NCBI GenBank assembly: GCA_019843655.1
Contig: JACDQD010000003.1
Span: 31,174,224 to 31,238,223, forward strand
Length of the DNA stretch: 64,000 nucleotides
Direction of reading: 5' to 3'
Source of the DNA: Lethocerus indicus
Lineage: Eukaryota; Arthropoda; Insecta; Hemiptera; Belostomatidae
In this document: piece by piece, positions 23,612 to 31,281 of the stretch
How the letters are laid out: every line of letters starts with the position of its first letter
Position numbering within the stretch: position 1 is the stretch's first letter
The notes under the pieces: generated by a model
What the model was told of the DNA's origin: nothing
What the model saw: only the letters and a program-made list of their open reading frames with translations
The model's database searches: none
Made by a program: the position numbers and the translations under genes

Positions 23612-26002
23612 GACAAACAACCACCAAAGTATAAGTGATAGTACAGTGAGGATGCCCAAAAAACATCCAAAGTGACTAACACTGCAACTGAAGATGGCGA
23701 GTTGCCAAAACCGGTCCAAACCAGCGAGAGGAGACATAAACAGACGAAATCTACTACGGTATTCCAACCGCTCGCAGACCACAAAACAGGTATTCTAAAC
23801 ATAATATATCTTCTTAATTTCACAGAGTCCAGTGATTTTAAATGGGAGCACGCCAATGCGAAGGTGTTCGGTTCCTATACCGGTAGCCCGCAGCAGGTAG
23901 TGAATAAGCCGAAGGACGTGGACAGGACCGGCGGCGAGGACACCAGCGACGAAGAGTCACACAACGCCGCCGAAACTAGCCACGAAGAGCACGACCCTCA
24001 GTTTGAGCCAATCATCCCACTACCGAGTGAAATTGAAATTAAGACGGGCGAGGAAGACGAAGATATAGGTAAGAAATTAACGTTCGAGTTCATTCTCTGT
24101 TCTGCTCGCGCTCACGTTCTACATCTGTGGACTCGCAGGTCCGAGTTTTAAATTCACCCTTAATGCTCTGCATGCCAGGTCAGCCTAAGTCATTCATAAG
24201 TAGTGATAAGTGATGCCTGAAAAATAACTGCTCACAACAAAAACACTTACTTGGTACGACAAAATTAGTTTATAAAAATGAAGAAAGAAAACACTAGTGA
24301 TATCTGCCCGTGGCAAAATCTTGTATATATATCATACCTTTCTGGATAAAAAGATCCAGAGTTCTTTATGTCTAAAGATGCAGAATTGTGTTTGTTTACT
24401 AATCATCAAACCGTTTATGGATACTTTGTGACCACGTTGAGAAATTGCAGACTTTTTTTCATTCAGATTTTACATAAAATATTTGTCCATTATTGTCGGT
24501 CTGCCTTGGGCATTGTTGAAAGAAACCCTGTTGTCAATATATTTTTTTACTTTTAGTATTGTAATATTTATTTGTCTTTTTCGGAATACTGTAACTTTGA
24601 TTTCTTGTTCTCACACTGAGTATTATGGGAAAAATATTAAGAAAAAACAACTAATCGAATAATAATTTTTTTTTTATGGAAGCACTGAAAAAAAAGTTTT
24701 ATGTTTAAAAGCTGAATTTTAATTTTATAATTATTTTCCAGTATTTTGTGAAAGAGCAAAACTGTACCGACGAGACCCAGCCACGAAGGAGTGGAAGGAG
24801 AGAGGAATCGGAGAATTTAAGGTCTTGAAACACCGAATTAACAAAACATACAGATTCCTGATGAGGAGAGAACTGGTAATTATTTATTGTTCAATCATTT
24901 ATTCTCATCATCATTAGTAGCAATCGGACAGGAAGATGTCACTTTAAATTGAATTGGAACAAGGACCAGATTAACCCACAGCTACTTAATATTAGGAGAC
25001 CCGAAAATGTTGTCCTGTTAAAATATGAAAGAAACAAACTGCAGAATATTATTTAACAATTACATGAATGGAATTCCTAGAAGAAACAAAACTAAAACAA
25101 AAATTATAATCACTGTAGCCAATTACAAAGAAGGGGATAACAGACCTAAGCAGCCTAATTCCACTATACATAAAAATTCCATTCTAAATATTTAAAAGCG
25201 TGTTATAATGTTTTTTCCATACTGTTCGTCAGGTCCATAAGGTCGTGTGCAATCATCTGATAACGGCCGATTTGAAGGTGAACAAGATGTTGACGTCCGA
25301 ACAGGCTATGTGTTGGTTCGCGATGAATTTGGCGCAGGACTACGACAAACCACAGTTGGAAACGCTGGCCGTCCGGTTCAAGAACAAGGATGTCGCCATG
25401 GTTTTCAAGAAAACGGTTGATTCGGCAATTGCCGATATCGGCCCCGACGAATGTAAGCCTCCCCTCTTTATGTTTAAGTTTTAACCCTCTATGGGCCGAA
25501 TTTTTATTTTAAATCAATATTTAAAAAAAAAATTGATGATATTGGTTGTCTTGACAGAGTTATAGGATTAAGATTTATGCGCCATCTTGCTAAAAAAGCT
25601 ATAATTATTTGGTAAAATCTCGATAAATTGAAATGTGACCTGTAAGTTACATGGGCCCATAGAGGGTTAAATTTCCAAGAATCAGTAGATAGGAGCCTCG
25701 GTGGCCCAAGTGTCGAGCACACAGCTATACATAATACAATACATATACATTTTAAATATGCAATATACATTTAAAATACCTATAGGTTTACCGTAAATTT
25801 CGCGTGTTTCTGTCTCCTCTTGCCGGTTTGGTCTTTTTGGAACACACGAAATCGTTTATTTCTCATAATATCTCCCAACAATTAATCAGTCATCATCGAT
25901 TTTATCTGTTGGCTCATTTCAAAATGTACCACCAGTATTCCCTTAGAGATAGTACATTTAGTCTTTTGTGTTGCAGGCAGAGCCTATAGGAGATACAAAT
26001 AA
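625..26002 (+). CDS. Nup358: Nup358/RanBP2 nucleoporin (33 coding exons, about 2,588 aa)
   Basis: This is the large nucleoporin of the cytoplasmic filaments of the nuclear pore. It binds RanGTP and takes part in transport and, in vertebrates, SUMO ligation. Domains in order: TPR-like helical domain (residues ~1-780), first RanBD (~1162-1298), second RanBD (~1609-1735), one RanBP2 zinc finger (~1791-1818), third RanBD (~1981-2108), IR-like segment (~2188-2249), fourth RanBD (~2445-2580). All introns fit GT-AG with continuous phase. The rebuilt coding length is 7,766 nt, one short of a multiple of three, because a base is missing near 12690. The start MLRTKVDVDRH resembles the vertebrate start. 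The vertebrate C-terminal cyclophilin domain is absent, as reported for fly Nup358. Only one zinc finger is present, against several in vertebrates. Exon coordinates are in the entries below. Confidence 0.95.
4650..4881. mobile_element. Decayed copy of the piggyBac-like MITE (see 25485-25666)
   Basis: This lies in Nup358 intron 5. It shares long blocks with the intact copy: ATTGGTTGTCTTGACA, GGATTAAGATTTATGCGC, AAAAAAGCTATAATTATTTG and GTAAAATCTCGATAA. The left end follows TTAA (4646-4649) as CTCTCTATGACC, and the right end GGGCCCATAG has lost its TTAA. It is about 50 bp longer than the intact copy because of an internal insertion. Confidence 0.75.
10260..10414 (+). CDS. Nup358: Nup358 exon 16: Ser/His-rich linker
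   Basis: The exon links the TPR domain to the long exon 17. It enters in phase 1 after an acceptor at 10258-10259 and leaves at a GTAAGA donor. It encodes about 52 residues rich in Ser, Thr and His with a HMHSHAHSRNKH run, and no recognised fold. The 508 bp intron before it and the 252 bp intron after it show nothing notable. Confidence 0.85.
10667..13347 (+). CDS. Nup358: Nup358 exon 17: coiled-coil start, FG/Pro linker, RanBD1 and RanBD2
   Basis: This single exon of 2,681 bp holds about a third of the protein. It opens with a short helical/coiled-coil stretch (EQNRLVLERLDSMKLEHRTQ), followed by a Pro/Gln-rich linker with near-tandem QTLPP units at ~11215-11290. The first RanBD spans ~11660-12070 (PLPEEVPVKTGEENE, QWKERGVG, LMRRDQVHKVCANH). 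A Gly-rich repeat follows at 12275-12352 (units of MGGGVTN). The second RanBD spans ~13000-13347 and continues into exon 18 (VEIKSGEENE, WKERGIG, LMRREQVLKVCCNH). RanBDs bind RanGTP and assist GTP hydrolysis with RanGAP. The reading frame shifts near 12690: before it the frame is the one starting at 10667, after it the frame read from 12694. Confidence 0.93.
12686..12694 (+). other. Single-base frameshift in Nup358 exon 17
   Basis: Upstream the frame reads PDRFADLIFK. Downstream homologous sequence resumes one frame over (VQPFGTDYSKQ and the whole second RanBD). One extra A in the AAA run at 12689-12691 would join them. The 32 other exons account for the rest of the frame exactly, so precisely one base is missing. 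No GT-AG excision nearby fixes the phase: the only short candidate (12670-12699, 30 bp) is a multiple of three. The cause is probably a homopolymer error in the assembly, less likely a real null allele. Confidence 0.85.
13630..14245 (+). CDS. Nup358: Nup358 exon 18: RanBP2-type zinc finger and FG linker
   Basis: The exon finishes the second RanBD helix (GQKFKAEFEKEQ). It then encodes an acidic/Ser linker and one RanBP2 zinc finger at ~13822-13900 (GSWSCDTCLLVNASDKMKC then VAC, pattern W-x-C-x2-C-x10-C-x2-C). This finger type binds Ran or RNA in homologues. Phe-rich FG-like motifs follow (FSFGF, FQFGS, FKFSFGN, FTFGS). A Thr-rich run near 14130-14200 comes from an ACC/ACT/ATT triplet repeat and may vary in length. 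It leaves in phase 1 at GTAAAT. Confidence 0.93.
14569..14720 (+). CDS. Nup358: Nup358 exon 19: acidic linker before RanBD3
   Basis: The exon encodes about 50 residues with a KFAFGSQTFQF motif and then an acidic stretch (KKDEDSESENDEADN), the usual lead-in to a Ran-binding domain. It enters in phase 1 and ends with QFT in phase 0, joining directly to the start of the third RanBD. Confidence 0.9.
15005..16194 (+). CDS. Nup358: Nup358 exons 20-21: third Ran-binding domain
   Basis: Exons are 15005-15177 and 15987-16194. The first encodes VISLPEKVPIITGEENED and WKERGCGDVKILKH. The second completes the fold with LLMRRDQVMKLCLNHYLSED, WIWHAADYSDGE and FSLKFKTPEIAKQF. The exon junction falls inside an Arg codon (AG/A), which supports the splice sites. 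The 809 bp intron contains a LINE relic listed separately. Confidence 0.94.
15355..15715 (+). mobile_element. Jockey-like LINE relic, 3' end of reverse-transcriptase ORF
   Basis: This lies in the intron between Nup358 exons 20 and 21. It translates in pieces, with at least two frameshifts, to the C-terminal part typical of insect Jockey-type ORF2: LPIYKATLKPTWTYGIELWG, then AKKSDITSIQRFQSKVL, then YVSIRTIHHDLNTPTVDEVA and a tail ending CHWPRDLL. The element is a truncated relic in the sense orientation, with no 5' part and no clear poly-A tail. The clade call rests on motif memory, not a search. Confidence 0.75.
16483..16543 (+). CDS. Nup358: Nup358 exon 22: short linker exon
   Basis: The exon encodes AEFLGLNTNTNKSSGAATKY and leaves in phase 1 at a weak ACG/GTATGG donor, joining exon 23 at 19843 after a 3.3 kb intron. 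If the donor is not used the frame stays open for 150 more codons to a stop at 16993-16995, so this exon may have a longer terminal form. Confidence 0.75.
16544..16995 (+). CDS. In-frame extension of Nup358 exon 22; candidate alternative C-terminus
   Basis: The frame of exon 22 continues past its splice donor without a stop for 150 codons, ending at TAA 16993-16995, with an AATAAA about 25 bp later. The encoded segment is hydrophobic and rich in Leu, Phe and Cys (for example LLFFHPFCSCLCYYW and RNVLLLCVCFLWDAHYG). Local base composition is less AT-rich than the intron after it. I do not recognise the sequence. It could be an alternative terminal exon, a coding relic of a mobile element, or chance. 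Confidence 0.35.
16996..19842. other. Remainder of Nup358 intron 22; no gene seen
   Basis: This is AT-rich intronic sequence with several AATAAA hexamers and short trinucleotide runs. I find no exon with splice sites and no recognisable element across these ~2.8 kb. Confidence 0.6.
19843..20418 (+). CDS. Nup358: Nup358 exons 23-25: three small symmetric linker exons
   Basis: Exons are 19843-19908 (66 nt), 20109-20174 (66 nt) and 20374-20418 (45 nt). All enter and leave in phase 1, so any of them can be skipped without a frame change. They encode polar linkers: DVDQDNIQSGVVTSDANESA, ASPKSFSKFSLSTPKLDATI and DGNLSGGDATKQADDG. The two introns each carry a (TA)n tract. The splice sites are good, but small exons of low complexity are less certain than the domain exons. 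Confidence 0.7.
20031..20283. repeat. (GT)n(TA)n and (TA)n microsatellites either side of Nup358 exon 24
   Basis: A (GT)n then (TA)n tract at 20007-20065 and a (TA)n tract of about 31 units at 20221-20283 lie in consecutive short introns, with exon 24 (20109-20174) between them. Both tracts yield long Ile-Tyr frames that are not coding. Confidence 0.9.
21161..21345 (+). CDS. Nup358: Nup358 exon 26: IR-like (SUMO/Ubc9-interacting-like) segment
   Basis: The exon encodes DLEIVYENEVSEEDRKKALA followed by LKLPPKFYLYHV and an acidic tail (EDDEDEDG). The order (hydrophobic-acidic IVYE, then KALALKLPPxF, then an acidic run) resembles the internal-repeat region of vertebrate RanBP2, which binds Ubc9 and SUMO-RanGAP1. 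A CPGCIGC cluster between the LPP motif and the acidic run is not part of the vertebrate pattern I recall. Whether it acts as a SUMO ligase is inference. Confidence 0.8.
21755..21965. mobile_element. Foldback-element family, internally deleted copy
   Basis: This lies in Nup358 intron 26. It begins near CTTTTTTGTGGTCTGCGAGG and reads through GTAGATTTCGTGTGTTTC, GCTAGACCGGTTTTGGC and CATCTTCAGTAG. It ends with a degenerate inverted GAAACAAAATCTAC. It lacks most of the right arm. I see no clean target duplication. Confidence 0.65.
22027..23287 (+). CDS. Nup358: Nup358 exons 27-29: FG-bearing linker exons
   Basis: Exons are 22027-22192, 22901-22993 and 23150-23287. Each ends in phase 1. The first two end on an FG codon pair (NIFGG and SIFG), so the FG motif spans the junction. 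They encode Ser/Thr-rich linkers (SAPLFGGLAVF, TPKSSSFFSQGMTSFAAVD, YSFSNLVGGGTSKAF). FG motifs bind transport receptors. The intron between exons 27 and 28 contains a foldback element copy. Confidence 0.85.
22522..22805. mobile_element. Foldback-element family copy with 9 bp target duplication and internal (TA)n
   Basis: This lies in Nup358 intron 27, ending 95 bp before exon 28. It is flanked by ACTTCCTTC at 22513-22521 and 22806-22814. The left end reads GGAATACCTGTTTTGTGGTC and the right end reads GAAACACACGAAATCTAC. A (CA)n(TA)n microsatellite occupies 22682-22760. Its orientation is opposite to the copy at 23422. Confidence 0.8.
23422..23797. mobile_element. Foldback-element family, most complete copy (376 bp, 12 bp target duplication)
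   Basis: It is flanked by identical AACATAATATAT at 23410-23421 and 23798-23809. The left arm (CCGTAGATTTCGTGTGTTTC, GCTAGACCGGTTTC, CATCTTCAGTAGCGGTGTTA) and the right arm are inverted repeats of about 150 bp each, around a (TA)n core at 23576-23605. The right end has about 45 extra bases (GTATTCCAAC to CAGGTATTCTA) with no counterpart on the left. Exon 30 of Nup358 begins 28 bp after it. Confidence 0.85.
23826..25452 (+). CDS. Nup358: Nup358 exons 30-32: fourth Ran-binding domain
   Basis: Exons are 23826-24068, 24742-24875 and 25233-25452. Exon 30 gives an FG motif (KVFGSY), an acidic lead-in and FEPIIPLPSEIEIKTGEEDE. Exon 31 gives CERAKLYRRDPATKEWKERG and FLMRREL. Exon 32 gives VHKVVCNHLITADLKVNKM and LAVRFKNKDVAMVFKKTVD. 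The domain departs slightly from the other three (FAMNLAQDYD where the others have an acidic ...DFADE/DYSDGE loop). The acceptor of exon 30 lies only 28 bp after a foldback element. Confidence 0.93.
25485..25666. mobile_element. piggyBac-like MITE, 182 bp, with perfect TTAA target sites
   Basis: This lies in the last Nup358 intron. TTAA at 25481-25484 and 25667-25670 flank an element whose ends are a perfect 13 bp inverted repeat, CCCTCTATGGGCC. The TTAA duplication and CCCT terminus are the hallmarks of piggyBac transposons. There is no coding capacity, so an autonomous partner elsewhere would have moved it. Intact ends suggest a recent insertion. Confidence 0.88.
25782..25850. mobile_element. 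Foldback-element family, ~65 bp fragment
   Basis: This lies in the last Nup358 intron. It reads CCGTAAATTTCGCGTGTTTC, CTCCTCTTGCCGGTTTGGTC and then directly AACACACGAAATCG, so the two outermost arms meet with the middle missing and can still form a short hairpin. Confidence 0.6.
25977..26002 (+). CDS. Nup358: Nup358 terminal exon (short C-terminal tail)
   Basis: After the donor at 25453 the frame needs a phase-1 acceptor. TTGCAG ending at 25976 gives a tail CRAYRRYK and TAA at 26000-26002. If the AG four bases further on is used instead, the stop comes at once. Either way the protein ends just after the fourth RanBD and no cyclophilin domain follows. The 3' UTR probably runs to one of several AATAAA sites in the next kilobase. 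Confidence 0.6.
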
Positions 26003-27196
26003 ATTATTATCTATTTAATAATAATAATATTATTTTTATTGTGTTCAGGTTAAGAGAAGTGGCGTTTCTGCTTAATGATTTTTTTTCGGCTGCGAAGATG
26101 AAAATAAGGACAGTGATTTAAAAAATTAGGTAATTACTAAATTGAATATTCAAAGAAAAACAAAATATTTGAATTCAATTAAAGAAACTACGCAAGTGAC
26201 AATTTTATTCTCAGTTTCTTTTGCAGTTTTTGTTTTATTACAATATATATAGTGAATATTTTTTTCCACGGTACGATGTGTTAAATATTGTACCATTCGT
26301 TTTGTTTTAATAGCTTGAAAATTTTGTTTTTATAAATATTATACACCTTTCAGCTAGATATTTCATATATTTATAATGGTCATTGTATATCATATTTTGT
26401 TTTCTGTCTGTGCCCTTCTAATTATATAGGGTAATAAATGTATTAGCATTTTTTCCTTTTATCTTTCTTTATATATATATATATTTCAGAGGAAAAAATG
26501 TGCCAATTGAAATGAAATTGTAAGGTATAACTTGTATGTATCAATATAATTTCCGGTTGATTTAACACAAAAATGAATGGTTGTTGACATATTTTGTATA
26601 TATTTAATTTTTACTGTTTATTGTATTTCGGTCTTTTACATCAATGGCCAAAATTGTATGTCAAATATGTTCCAAGGATAAATTAGTGTTAAATATATAG
26701 GCAAAAAAGAAATGCAATAATAAATTTTGTTTTAAGGCTACTTAAAAAAACAAAAAGAAAGTTAGCATTTTTGTTGATATTGAATCCTATGTCTGTATGT
26801 AGCTCTTGCGCTTGTTTGTTAATAAATCCCCGAAATCGTGTTCCCTTAATAGGTAGTGATACATTGATTTGTATGACTGTGAATATTGAATTTGCATATG
26901 TTAAATTAGCCAGCTGAAAAAAATGTATTTTAATTTTTGTTCTGTTTCCCTGTTGTTTTGTCCCCTATCCAACTATATTAAGAAATTTTTATGCAGTTAC
27001 TGATGAATCTAATTGGTGGAGATCACATGAATAAGTACTCTCAATCAAATTTTGTTTCCATAATCTAAATTCAAAATATTTTTCTACCTATTTATATTAA
27101 ATGGTCATTCCATCAAATTAATACAAAAAATTAGTTATCGTTTGAACATTTAAAAACTGGATTAATCAGGAATATCTAATCAGGGTTCATATTGAC

Positions 27197-27249
<53 letters not shown>

Positions 27250-29048
27250 TTAGGTGTTCAATTAAAAATGTGCCCTCCACCAATTAAAATATGTATGTAT
27301 ATTTGAGTTATAATCTCTTTTTTATTAAAAAATAAATGAATGAATATTAATTATTCTTTGGTACAAAAATGGAATAAACATATTCGGCCTCTTAACAGAA
27401 TTGTATTTCAGGTTTAAAATACTTTTTCACAATTAAAATACAGCGCAAATTGAATTAACGCAGTTCGTCTTTAGTGTGTTTGTAAGTATTTAAAATAATA
27501 TGCAAATGATTGCTTGAATTCTTTTAAAAAATATCTAATGTTTGGCTACATTAATGGGCCTGAATTCTTTACAAAATATCTAATTTTGGGATACATTAAT
27601 AATATATCCCAAAAAAATAAACATGAAAATAAAGAAATAAAATAAATAAAAAAAGTTTTATATCCTGATAAAACTTCACTTAAAAAATTGACTTCTTTAA
27701 CCTTCAATAACATTTTACAGAGTTAAACGATTTAATTCAATTGTCTGCTAATGATCAGTTCTTTTCTATGATAAATACTGTTTAATAAGCACATTATGAA
27801 TAATGTCAGTTGTTCCTTTTTATTTGTATGAAATAATTTAGTCACCATTCAGTATCTGAATTTTATATCTGCCAGTATCATTATTTTACTGATGTATTTC
27901 AAATAAATATTGCCAAACTGTGTATACTAGCCTCATACAGATTAGAATAGAGTTTAAAAACTTTTCATTAACAGTCTGTATAAAAGGTGCGTATTTATTG
28001 AGATAAAAGTGACACTTTTATTTATCCAAGATTAAAATGTGTTTTTATTGATTAGATTGGGATATTTTTAAGATTTCAGGGATTTTTTTTGTTTCATCTC
28101 TCCTCAATCTGCATGCGTCCAGCCATTATTTTTGTCAGGTTGGTAACACGATTCGTACAAAATCTTGTACTGTCTATTCTATGATTTCAGAGTTGCGAGA
28201 GGATATGTTTGTTTGTTTTTAATTGTAAATTACAAACGAGCCGAAAGAAGAGTTTCTGCAAAAATACAGCGATTAGTTTCCTCTTCTAAATGAAGGTTAG
28301 ATTCACAATTTGGAAACATTTTGCTAGCATTGCAATTCAAATGCTAGTTGAATCGCAAGGAGGATGCCAAATCTTATTACAAATGTGAGTTAACTTTATA
28401 CACTCCCTTCATTTGTAATGTTTTGAAAGGCATTTAAAAAAAATCCCAGTTACCCTCCTGAAGAGTAGGAATTAAAATATATCTTAAAAATAACTAATAT
28501 TGGTTATATATTATATAACCTAACAAGGCTTGCTTGCGTAAACTGGGAATCAGCGCTGAAAATTTACTTTGAATTTCAACGGTTCAATACTTTTTTCTCC
28601 GGTTTGCTCTAGCCAAAATCTGACGACCCTAGTGCGGTATAGCATTCTCATATTTATAATGCAGTTCTTTATAGTTTTCAAATAAGTGCCTAGAGTTAAC
28701 ATTGATTCCTCCGGCCTCTGAGGAGTTTGGGACAAATCGAACATTTTTGTATAATAATTTTAAAAATGTTACATTTTTCAACTTGGGATTAACATTCTCA
28801 GATCTCCCCCGAACATTTTCTATTTCAAATTACCTCCTGCATACATTTAATTAATATTACACGATAAGGGATGATGAAATAACTCTTCAGTCTTGAAATA
28901 TATCGAAACGTATGTTTGTTGTTATGCGAGTGAAATCAAGGGTACCAAGACAAAAGAACTTTCTCTCTTTATATTAAAAAAAAATCCTATATTATTAACA
29001 ATCTTACAAATTCATGTATAATTAGAGAGCGTCGCGTGAAATCTAGAC
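26003..29048. other. Nup358 3' UTR and intergenic AT-rich DNA
   Basis: No coding exon is seen. The first kilobase holds several AATAAA hexamers that could end the Nup358 transcript. A (TA)n tract of about 45 bp lies at 27200-27245. The rest is AT-rich with short low-complexity runs. Confidence 0.6.
27200..27245. repeat. (TA)n microsatellite
   Basis: About 22 uninterrupted TA units lie in the intergenic region, with no recognisable element on either side. Confidence 0.9.
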
Positions 29049-29130
29049 TTTATTTCGTAAAACAAATAGAACAGTACATAGAGGGAACAAGGGGGGTTCA
29101 GTCCGTTGTCGGGTTCAATTTTGATGTTCT

Positions 29131-30538
29131 TCAGGAGAGTATTCGAAGATTGGGATTGGTGTATTGTACGTATTTGATGAGAGCTTCGTTGTCCTTGCAG
29201 ACGAACGGCTTCCTGTGGTGGCAGGCCACGTCGTGCCAGTGGGTGCCGTCCCCGTAGAAATTGTTCAAAACGGCTAGGCAATTTTCAGGTGCACCGTTCT
29301 GCCTCTCTTCCCTGTTGTCGGGCTGAGCCAGTTTCAATCTGAAATTCGAAAATAACATTTTAGAATACAATGGCTGGAGTAGGAGCCGGGGGCGGGAGGG
29401 AGCGAGTCGATTTTTAGCCTCTCGGGCTCAGATCCAAGAGTCCCCATTACCTCCTACTACGACTTGCACAGTCGCCTGAACCAAATTTCAAATGGGGTTG
29501 AAAAGATGGAGGGTGAAAGTGAACCTCGATAAGTTCTCACTTGAACAACTTGGACTTGGAATCCACAAATAAAGTTAAAAAGACAGAAGCTACTTAGAGC
29601 AGAACTTGATTTATCACTAACTTCCGGCACTGACACCTGCTGTTCCGGGATTTTACCCGATTCCGATAGACGTCTCCCAAGTCCCGGGTCTTTTGTGTCT
29701 AACTCTGTGTGTAAATTAATTAGAAATAAAAATAGAGTAGTCACCCTCCGCTGGGACTCCAATCGTTCTGGAACCTGTCGGTTGTCGGGGGAAGTTTTCT
29801 CAGTTCGGCCGTCCAAAACCATCCGTTGACGCTCTTCGGCTGCAGGTCGGGCCTGTCGCACCCTTTGAAGTCGCAAAGCCGTCCCGAAGTCCAGATGTAC
29901 TTCACTTTATCTGCACAGAGGATAATTAAATAGAAATTAATTAGTTTGTTGTTAGTTTTAATCAAATCATCCCTTTAAGGTGCATATAGTTTTTTAATAC
30001 TTGTGGACGTAAGTGCAGAAAAGCTGGTTACTAGCCGGCTCTCTGTGTATTTTAAGGGAAATTCTTCTAAAATCTTTTAAGGCATCCCGTTTATAATTTC
30101 TCGATATTTTGTCGACGTTTTTTTTGAAACGTCAAAGAATAGTTACTCGCCCCTGATGAGATGATTTTTAATGTACTCGTTTTCATCCTTGGTCAGCAGC
30201 GACACGGAGTCCATGCACCTCTGCCTGCACCAGTTCCTCGCCCCCAGCCAATCCTCTTCCTGTTTCGCCGTCCTGGAATCCTTCCACGAGAAGTAGTAGC
30301 CCTTCCCGTCGAACCTTTCGTGGACCGTTCCTGAAGTGGAAGGAATATGCGGGTTTGACAAATTGTTTAGCACTAATATTTCGTATTCTCTAATATAGAG
30401 AGGGCTTACTCTGTGCGCAGAGTGATGGTACAGGAGTTTCCAGTCTTCTTCCGTTGACGAACTGGGCGTTGGCCCAGCCGACGAACAGGAGGAGTACCAC
30501 CGCTGAGAAGTGGACCGCCGACGACATCTCTCTCGCTC
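29131..30538 (-). CDS. Secreted C-type lectin (223 aa)
   Basis: Minus strand. Exons are 30538-30410 (ATG at 30527), 30330-30151, 29910-29745 and 29338-29131. The start gives MSSAVHFSAVVLLLFVGWANA, a signal peptide. A single C-type lectin domain follows: YYFSWKDSR, NWCRQRCMDSVSLLTKDENEY, YIWTSGRLCDF, WFWTAELRKLPPTT, then DNREERQNGAPENCLAVLNN, WHDVACHHRKPFVC, and the tail YVQYTNPNLRI. This matches a secreted C-type lectin conserved across insects. The canonical EPN or QPD sugar motif is replaced by QPDNREE, so calcium-dependent sugar binding is uncertain. The first intron of the domain appears to use a GC donor. AATAAA on this strand (29054-29049) follows the stop by about 80 bp. Confidence 0.93.
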
Positions 30539-30855
30539 CTGCGTACACAACAAGAAATCAAATTTAATTAATTGCAGATTATAATCACTACACTGTGGGA
30601 AGAACCGGGGACTTCTTTTTGCAGTCGGACCCGCGACCCTTTTTGGACCGTCCAACGAATTCCATTTGTATTAAACCAGTCCCTGAACACGATCTATCTA
30701 TCCGTCCATACTATGAAAGATAGGGTGTTATTTAATAATTGAAAATTAAGAAATTGACCCTGAAACTTCTTTTAACCATTTACCAAGACGTTACCAAGAT
30801 TGGCCCGAATCAAGAAAGTAAATAGACAATTTTGTCTGTGGCGTTTTGTACTTAC

Positions 30856-30912
30856 TTTGACCTGATGCGGCTCCTCTATGGCGGGCGGGCTTATCGACTG
30901 CTCATATTTATA
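30856..30912 (-). promoter_or_regulatory. TATA box and noncoding first exon of the lectin gene
   Basis: On the minus strand TATAAATA (30912-30905) is followed about 25-30 bp on by a probable start site, and then CATCAGGTCAAA with a strong GTAAGT donor (30855-30850). The next acceptor on this strand is GTACGCAG at 30539-30540, just before the ATG exon. This predicts a short untranslated first exon of roughly 25-30 nt. Inferred from signals only. Confidence 0.6.
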
Positions 30913-31281
30913 CACAAATTTCAAGGGCCGCAGGCGATAGTAAGACGTCCATTTTCGGTCTATTTCGGGGTCCCCTGTTGTTGTTTCGAAACGCCCTTCT
31001 ACGAGGACGGAGAAAGCGCCCATTAGGAAATTGGGCACTGTAATGGTTTTCCCCTCGCACAAACATTGCCAATAAAAGGCTGGGGTAAAATGAAAATCCG
31101 TACACTCCTATGTCGAGCGGGGCATTATTTCAAATAATCATTTATTTTTCAATTTTCAAATCTTTATCTTGCGTGAGGCAATTTTAAAAATGATCGTCTT
31201 GCATCAAATTTACAAAAGGCCAAGACCATTAGCGGACAACTCGAAAAAACTAAATGCTAAAATTTGTCTTATAGTTTAGGA

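Noticed and set aside
30772..31105. Open frames upstream of the lectin gene as an extra coding exon
   Set aside because: They overlap a TATA box and a short noncoding exon. The signal peptide starts cleanly at 30527, so no upstream coding exon is needed.
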